A stretch of 64,000 bases of DNA, from contig NC_045150.1 in assembly GCF_008831285.2 (NCBI RefSeq), positions 12,505,868 to 12,569,867 on the forward strand, written 5' to 3'. The notes below the pieces were generated by a model. The model ran no database searches, had not been told where the DNA came from, and saw only the letters and a program-made list of their open reading frames with translations. The translations under genes were made by a program, and so were the position numbers. Positions 58,749-64,000 of the stretch are shown piece by piece. This DNA is from Nymphaea colorata (taxonomy: Eukaryota; Streptophyta; Magnoliopsida; Nymphaeales; Nymphaeaceae). The first letter of the stretch is position 1; every line of letters begins with the position of its first letter.

Positions 58749-58985
58749 AATGGGCATGGGGCCTGTCCGGGCTCGACACCCAAAACTTGAGTTTGAATTT
58801 GGGTTTAATTCGACTATTTAAAATTGTGTTTGAGTTTGGCCTGATTAAATTAATAAAATAATATATAAATATAATAAATTATTATAATTATATATGTAAA
58901 TTAATAAAATAAATATAAACAAAAAATTATCAATTGGGCCCCATGCCCGTCTGCGGTTAGGCCCGGTGCCTACCGTCAACACCCA
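58749..58985. repeat. GGGCC-rich hAT-like element remnant
   Basis: GGGCATGGGGCCTGTCCGGG at the left, an AT-rich centre with ATAATATATAAATATAATAA, and GGGCCCCATGCCCGTC at the right give the same GC-rich-border, AT-rich-core structure as 1171-1435 and 26737-27021. The ends were not resolved. Confidence 0.4.
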
Positions 58986-59394
58986 CATCTCCCCACCCAA
59001 CCCGACCGGTTGCCCTACCTATTAATTGGTGAGTGAGAGAGAGAAAAAAAGGGGCGCACACAAGACATCATTCAATTTAGAAAAAAAAAACTATATTAAT
59101 ATTAGAAAAGATATAGCCAATATATATTTTGAATGAGTTTCCTCAAACCTAAGTTTTAATTTAAAACTCTAATGTCTAAACCAACCAAGTTATTGATGGG
59201 GGGACTACCATTTTCCATGTGTGCTTTTTAATTGCTTTGATCATAAATCCAATAACTCAATTTTTAGCAATTACCCATTGGCCCAACTTATTACCTCTTT
59301 CTTATTCTTTTCTTCCTTTTCTTTTGTTTTTCTTTTCTCACGACTATCCTTTCTACCCAAAATCTAAGTTACCCAGACTCTTCTATTTTACTGT

Positions 59395-59710
59395 CACACC
59401 AGAGTCGCATCGAGTCGGGTGCGCACCAGACATGGGTGCGGCTCTGACTCACACCCGAGCCCAGTTAGAATGTCATATTACTAAATTACTTATATAATAT
59501 AGTTGTTCAGATATTTTTCTATAATACAATTATTCAAGTATGTTATATACATTAATAACTAAATTGTAATAATAATACATACATGCTTATATATATATAT
59601 AATAAATTAAAAATAATTATAATAACAAAATACCCTTGCCATACCGCTGCATTTAATTTTTTTTGGGATGTGCCGTTTTGGCACCCGCACCATGAACTCA
59701 GGTGACATAA
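59395..59710. repeat. TGTCAC-family TIR-like repeat
   Basis: It opens TGTCACACCAGAGTCGC with GGGTGCGCACCAG blocks, passes an AT-rich centre and closes GGCACCCGCACCATG then TCAGGTGACATA. This matches the layout of 15811-16482 in shortened form. No target duplication was found. Confidence 0.45.
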
Positions 59711-60069
59711 CCCAAAATTCGATAACTTTGAAAAGGAAAAACTTGAAAAATCAGTCTTATGTCTTATTTTTAGACTAATAAACTAATTTTCACACATATA
59801 TATTTCTTTTTTTCAAGTTCAATGACACTTTCGTCTTTTGAACCTGGATATTTAAATCTATTTTGGTTTAGAAGGTTCATATCCAAATCCATTTGGAGCC
59901 AAATTCAAGCATTCAAATCCAAAAAAATCTTTTCATAGGGACAACGCCAGCATCATGGGCTGCAATGAGCAGTTGGCTTTCACTCTTTTTCTTCTGGCCC
60001 TACACTTATTAGGCTTGCCCATTATTGAACTTTTTGCCTTGAAATGAAAAAAGTAGCAAAAGGGTCATT

Positions 60070-60290
60070 CTTGACTTAATGGCGTAGCGCATTTGAGTGG
60101 CAATGTGGCTCACACTCAAGGGATTAGAGGTTCGAATCCCACAATCGGTGTCACGTTCCATGTCATATTTCTTGCTCTAAATGGTAGTAAACACGACACA
60201 TAAGTTGAAAGATATACATAGATAGGTCTAGCAAGTCCCAAAGCACGTTAGAACCTTTGCGGTACAAAGGTATGAATTTGGGGTTTTTTT
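60070..60290 (+). mobile_element. Probable tRNA-derived SINE
   Basis: ATGGCGTAGCGC resembles an A box, and GGTTCGAATCC at 60129-60139 is a canonical B box about 45 bp downstream. A non-tRNA body ends in TTTGCGGTACAAAGGTATG and a short T run. The intervening arms do not fold as a full tRNA. No flanking target repeats were found, so the call is tentative. Confidence 0.45.
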
Positions 60291-60889
60291 TACACCGAAG
60301 GAAGTTTTTCTTAAGTAAACATTAAAAAAATGTGGAATATTCTTAGTTGGGTTTGTAGGTCCAAACCAATTTCATCTAGACTTAGACTTATCGGTTTTTG
60401 TATTTTTTTTAATGGGACCCATTGATTTTGAAATAAAGCTTTTAGAGAGAGAAAGAAAGAGTGAGAGACTATTAGATTGGGGTCCATAATGTACTTGATA
60501 TCCCCAACAACAAGGAATTTGATTCTGAATTTTCTTCTCATTTTTGGGGCATGAACAATGTGTGTGATTCATGCTTTTCCAAGGAAAAAGTCCCCAATCA
60601 CCAACTGACACATTAGCTCAACCTTACAACCATATGTTTGATAGCCTTGAATCTCATATATGAACATGCAAATATATATAGGATTTTATTGCTCTGTGAC
60701 CTCAAATTTGAAGTCCTATTTGGTGCTTTGTTTTTGTTGTGTGGAGGGTTGGAGGGTCTGACTTAAATTGCATGGATCTAAGATTCACAATACTCTCAAG
60801 TCACCTCCAATCTTAGATCTGAGACTATCAAACGCATTGCATTTTGCTAATATTTTGTCAATGTGATATATAACTCGAAAGCGTACCCG
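60291..60889. other. Unassigned intergenic DNA
   Basis: It contains a short inverted arrangement around GATCTAAGATTCACAATA and AATCTTAGATCTGAGA (60776-60825). Nothing else was recognised. Confidence 0.35.
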
Positions 60890-60897
60890 TCTGTATG

Positions 60898-61341
60898 TAG
60901 GGGTGAACACGAGCCGAGTCGAGCCCAAGTTCAGTCAGCTCGAGCTCGGCTCGATTAATGAAACCTCGAGCTCGAGAATAGTTCGATGGAAGCAGCTTGA
61001 ACTCGACTCGGTAGTTACGTGTTGAGCTCGAGCTCGACTCGATTAAGACTCGACAAACTTGTTTGAATCAAATTGATATTCATGTTACGTGTTGAGCTCA
61101 AGCACGACTCGATTAAGGTTCAACAAACTCGTAAACTCGTTTGAATATATCGACTTGATTAAGGCTCGACAAATCGATTGAGGCTCGAGCTCGACTCGGC
61201 AGTTATGTGTTGAGCTCGAACTCAACTCGATCATTTGAACGAGTCGACTCATGAATTAGAGCTCGACTCATTAAGCAAATGACTTGGCTCGAACTCGTTT
61301 ACGAGTCGAGCTCGAGTAGCTCGGCTCGTTGTTTACCCCTA
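60898..61341. mobile_element. hAT-like non-autonomous element with 8-bp target duplication
   Basis: This 444-bp element opens TAGGGGTGAACACGAGCC and closes CTCGTTGTTTACCCCTA, which gives inverted termini. The flanks TCTGTATG (60890-60897) and CCTGTATG (61342-61349) differ by one base. The interior consists of repeated GAGCTCGAGCTCGACTCG-type words in both orientations and encodes nothing. The TAGGGGTG terminus and 8-bp duplication fit the hAT superfamily. Confidence 0.8.
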
Positions 61342-61349
61342 CCTGTATG

Positions 61350-62682
61350 TCTTTAGGATGATTTGGATTTACTTTTGTGAAAGAAATATATCTCAAACAG
61401 GGAAAGAACATTTTTTCCAAGCATGTGAGATATTTACCAATGGCAAAATTCTCCCTTTTATTTTTTTGTCCTTGAGTTCTAATCTACAATACTGAAGAAG
61501 AATAGCATAGCTGGTGAAGCTAGTGAGGTTGAAATGATAATGTTGCCAATTTGATACCTATAGGTGCTGGGCCTTATTGGGTAGAGCGTGACGCCAAATT
61601 GAGATTGTGATATCTCTACTTTGAGGCATCCATGCAGCCCTAGACCTCGAAGGCAAGGGAAACGGTGCGGCCGAGTCATGGTCTCGTGGCACTTACTCAA
61701 CCGTTAAACTCTTGTCCAGAGAAGAATAGCTATATTGGTTGTATGGAAATTGAATTTTGTGCTCAAAGACAAGAAAAGTTAGGTCCTTTCTTTGTCTTTG
61801 TTTTTTTGTCCCTTTTTTGTTTTGTTTTGTTTTGGGAGAGGTAGTCGTTATTATTATCATATAGCCTTAGTCCACTTTTCTAGTTTTATAAGAGTTGGTC
61901 CAATTGAATAAGGAGGCAAACTGTGCTATTTTTAATTACTGTTTAATATATCTTATTTTCTTGATAGTTTCAAATATATTTAATTATTTTATTTTTAAAT
62001 ATATTTTTGGCCTAATAAATCAATGAATTGCTGACTCACCAATAGAAAACCTCGCCAATTTGATTGACAGACCAATTTTAATAACACTGCAGTCCAGTCA
62101 TAGTACCTAGATTCTTCAACACAGTATCAAATATTATTATATCCAGGTGTGATGATTAAAAGTATAGTTGCTAATCGGTTCTTCGGCTTTCAGGGATAAC
62201 CTTACAAAAACCCTAAAAAACAGACATATGATCCATTTGATGGGGGCAACAGTCATCTTCCATGAAATTTATTAAAATTTGAAAAAATAACGTGCGGAGT
62301 AGTGAGGTGAACAAAAAAAAACAATAATAAACTTTTTGATGTATGGAAAAGAAATATGTTTAGGCTTTGTTTAGTTTATCACGACAAAGTAACCACGTTT
62401 AATTAAAAAAAAAATGTAGCCGTTATAGGTTGCATAATTGATAAAATGTAAATATCCTTATCGGGACATTGATTATCAAATAATATGCATAGTTAGATAT
62501 TTTTCTATACCCTAGGAAACAAAGAGTTGGGTGGGAACTTTGCTTTTCTGCCGAATGGTGGATCTCTTCCAAAATACCCAAAAATTAGAAATACTTTCAA
62601 AATGTTTTAAATTACGCTAGAATAGAAATATCCAAAAATTAGAAATACTTTTAAAATGTTTTAAACTAAGCTAGAAACTTAA

Positions 62683-62686
<4 letters not shown>
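61350..62686. other. Unassigned intergenic DNA with a 54-bp tandem duplication
   Basis: CCAAAAATTAGAAATACTT followed by AAAATGTTTTAAA occurs at about 62578 and 62632, giving a 54-bp period just before the AT microsatellite. The rest holds no recognised feature. Confidence 0.4.

Positions 62687-62718
<32 letters not shown>
62687..62718. repeat. (AT)16 microsatellite
   Basis: An uninterrupted AT run of 32 bp. Confidence 0.9.
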
Positions 62719-62721
<3 letters not shown>

Positions 62722-62849
62722 CTTTCCACTAAGACGGCTTGCGTGCATAAGCTAAAACTCGATGAGAAAAGACGATTTTATCGTCTTAGCACTTCATGCA
62801 TTGCTGGAAACCTTTTGAAAAACTCAAAATGAAGGGTTTTAATTTCAAC

Positions 62850-63030
62850 TAACTCTCGGCAATGGGTAGGGCCAAGTGGCGTGTAATGCTCACATCTCAT
62901 GTTCGACTCCCAAGAGACGCTTGATGACATTGAGAGATGTTTGTATTCCATTAAGAGGCACTTGATGTAGTTTAAAGGACTTGGTATTGTCCTTCCTTCC
63001 CCTCTTCTCTCTCTTTCTTTAGGTGTGTGC
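62850..63030 (+). mobile_element. Possible tRNA-derived SINE
   Basis: GGGCCAAGTGGCGTG may be a diverged A box and TGTTCGACTCC at 62900-62910 a near-canonical B box. The body ends in pyrimidine-rich CTTCTCTCTCTTTCTTT. No flanking target repeats were found, and the tRNA-like part does not fold well. Confidence 0.35.
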
Positions 63031-63087
63031 ATATGTATGTCGTTGCTAAAGCACCCCAACTATTACTACACCAAAACGTCGCTAATG

Positions 63088-63478
63088 TAGGGCTGTACAA
63101 GACTCGAGGTTGACTTAAATTCACTCGGTTAAGGTCGGTTCATTTGCCAAAGAGTCGAGCTTGAACTTAATTAAAAACTTGAGCTTATAAATGTGTCAAG
63201 TTCGAATTACCCGAATGAATTAACTTGAGTAAACTTGTTTAATCTTGTTTTTTTTTTTTTTGGTAATTTTCAAGTTTAAAACCAAGGAAAGAGAACAATT
63301 CGCATGGAGAGTTGGTAAACGTGCTTAAACGAGTAGAGCTGAAGCCAGGACTCAGCCTATCAAGTCGAGCTCAAGCTGACTTTGTGCAGCTCGAATCGAT
63401 CTGGAGCCAATCAATATATGAGTCGAGTTGAGTGGAGCTAACTGAGCTCGAACTCAGCTTGGCTTGTGTATAGCCCTA
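63088..63478. mobile_element. hAT-like non-autonomous element with 8-bp target duplication
   Basis: This 391-bp element opens TAGGGCTGTACAAGACTCG and closes GGCTTGTGTATAGCCCTA. The flanks CGCTAATG (63080-63087) and CTCTAATG (63479-63486) differ by one base. The interior is rich in GTCGAGCT/AGCTCGA words like 60898-61341 but the sequence is otherwise different. It is non-coding. Confidence 0.8.
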
Positions 63479-63600
63479 CTCTAATGTGACTCTAGTGACA
63501 TGGTAAAAAAAGAAAACCAAGAGGTTGTCGCCTCCCCCTTCGCCGCAAATGGTTTGACCCTTAAACAGTTGAGCGTTGTGTTTTACATTTTTTTTAAGGT

Positions 63601-63810
63601 TGTGTTTGATTACCGTGGATTTCATATCCATGGTGATCTCAGATCGCTGCAGATTTGAAATCAGCGATTTTCAAATCCAAGCCCCAAATCCACACTTTTT
63701 ACATTAAAGTGTGGATATGAAATTCACTTAGGGATAGAAGCTGAAATCCACCTTTTGATACAACTGTAGATTTCAGCTATCACAGATTTGAGATTCCCTA
63801 GGATTTAAGG
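63601..63810. repeat. Foldback repeat rich in GATTTCA/TGAAATC
   Basis: GATTTGAAATCAGCGATTTT, CAAATCCAAGCCCCAAATCC, AGTGTGGATATGAAATTC and GTAGATTTCAGCTATC alternate orientation, with CACACTTTTTACATTAAAGTG as a hairpin in the middle. The outline is MITE-like. Ends were not determined. Confidence 0.45.
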
Positions 63811-63839
63811 GGCCCGCACTTGGCTGGTGGTATGTATAT

Positions 63840-64000
63840 ACAGGGGCCCGAGCCAAGGAAGGGCCCACACTTGCCTTGGCCCCACTTCATTTTTTTTTTT
63901 GGTTAAATTACAAGTAATTTTACAAAATTTCACTTGTCCTATATAAAAATTTCGAAAAATGATATTTCGGCCCATGCCAACATTTAAAAACTTTAATTCG
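63840..64000. mobile_element. GGCGGAGCCAAG-type repeat, cut by the window edge
   Basis: GGGGCCCGAGCCAAGGAAGG, an A/T-rich middle and TTTCGGCCCATGCC followed by TTTAATTCG parallel the repeat at 24265-24394. It continues past the end of the window. Confidence 0.4.

Overview
This window is nuclear DNA of a flowering plant. It has a DYW-class pentatricopeptide gene, GT-AG introns, AT-rich intergenic DNA, plant Ty1-copia retrotransposons and many small non-autonomous transposons. I cannot name the species. There are five protein-coding genes and one tRNA gene; most of the rest is transposon-derived or unrecognised. All splice junctions were deduced by hand from reading phase, splice dinucleotides and family knowledge, with no transcript data.

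Left part (0-28 kb): RPAC2, a small subunit shared by RNA polymerases I and III (minus strand, 3 coding exons), lies downstream of an intron-free DYW PPR gene (minus strand). Next comes about 8 kb of repeat-rich DNA with no recognised gene. A bZIP-like gene of the Arabidopsis At4g06598 type follows (minus strand, 4 coding exons). Its 4.7-kb intron holds a 1.18-kb hAT-like element that appears to carry captured gene sequence, an imperfect TIR element and a decayed tRNA-Ser copy. An intact tRNA-Ser(CGA) gene lies at 27.7 kb in a second, better-preserved copy of the same duplicated segment.

Middle (28-48 kb): MIC10, the cristae-junction hairpin protein, is on the plus strand. Its second intron, about 13.6 kb, contains a nest of two antisense Ty1-copia elements. 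An older element (31547-41185, TSD catca) lost part of its 5' end. A younger element (31929-37271, TSD catat) landed in its RNase H region. A tRNA-derived SINE with an 11-bp target duplication follows the last MIC10 exon.

Right part (48-64 kb): a T-complex-11 (TCP11) family gene on the minus strand has 11 coding exons and about 1176 residues, with a TATA box and, further upstream, four ACGT cores within 82 bp. The last 7 kb has no recognised gene but holds two hAT-like elements with near-perfect 8-bp target duplications, two SINE-like sequences and several foldback repeats.

The genes are unrelated housekeeping, organelle and regulatory genes, not a functional cluster. The most interesting material is the transposon biology: a TIR family ending CATAGTCACA, hAT-like families with identifiable target duplications, a possible gene-capturing element, a nested retrotransposon in an essential-type gene, and a tRNA gene duplication with one dead copy.
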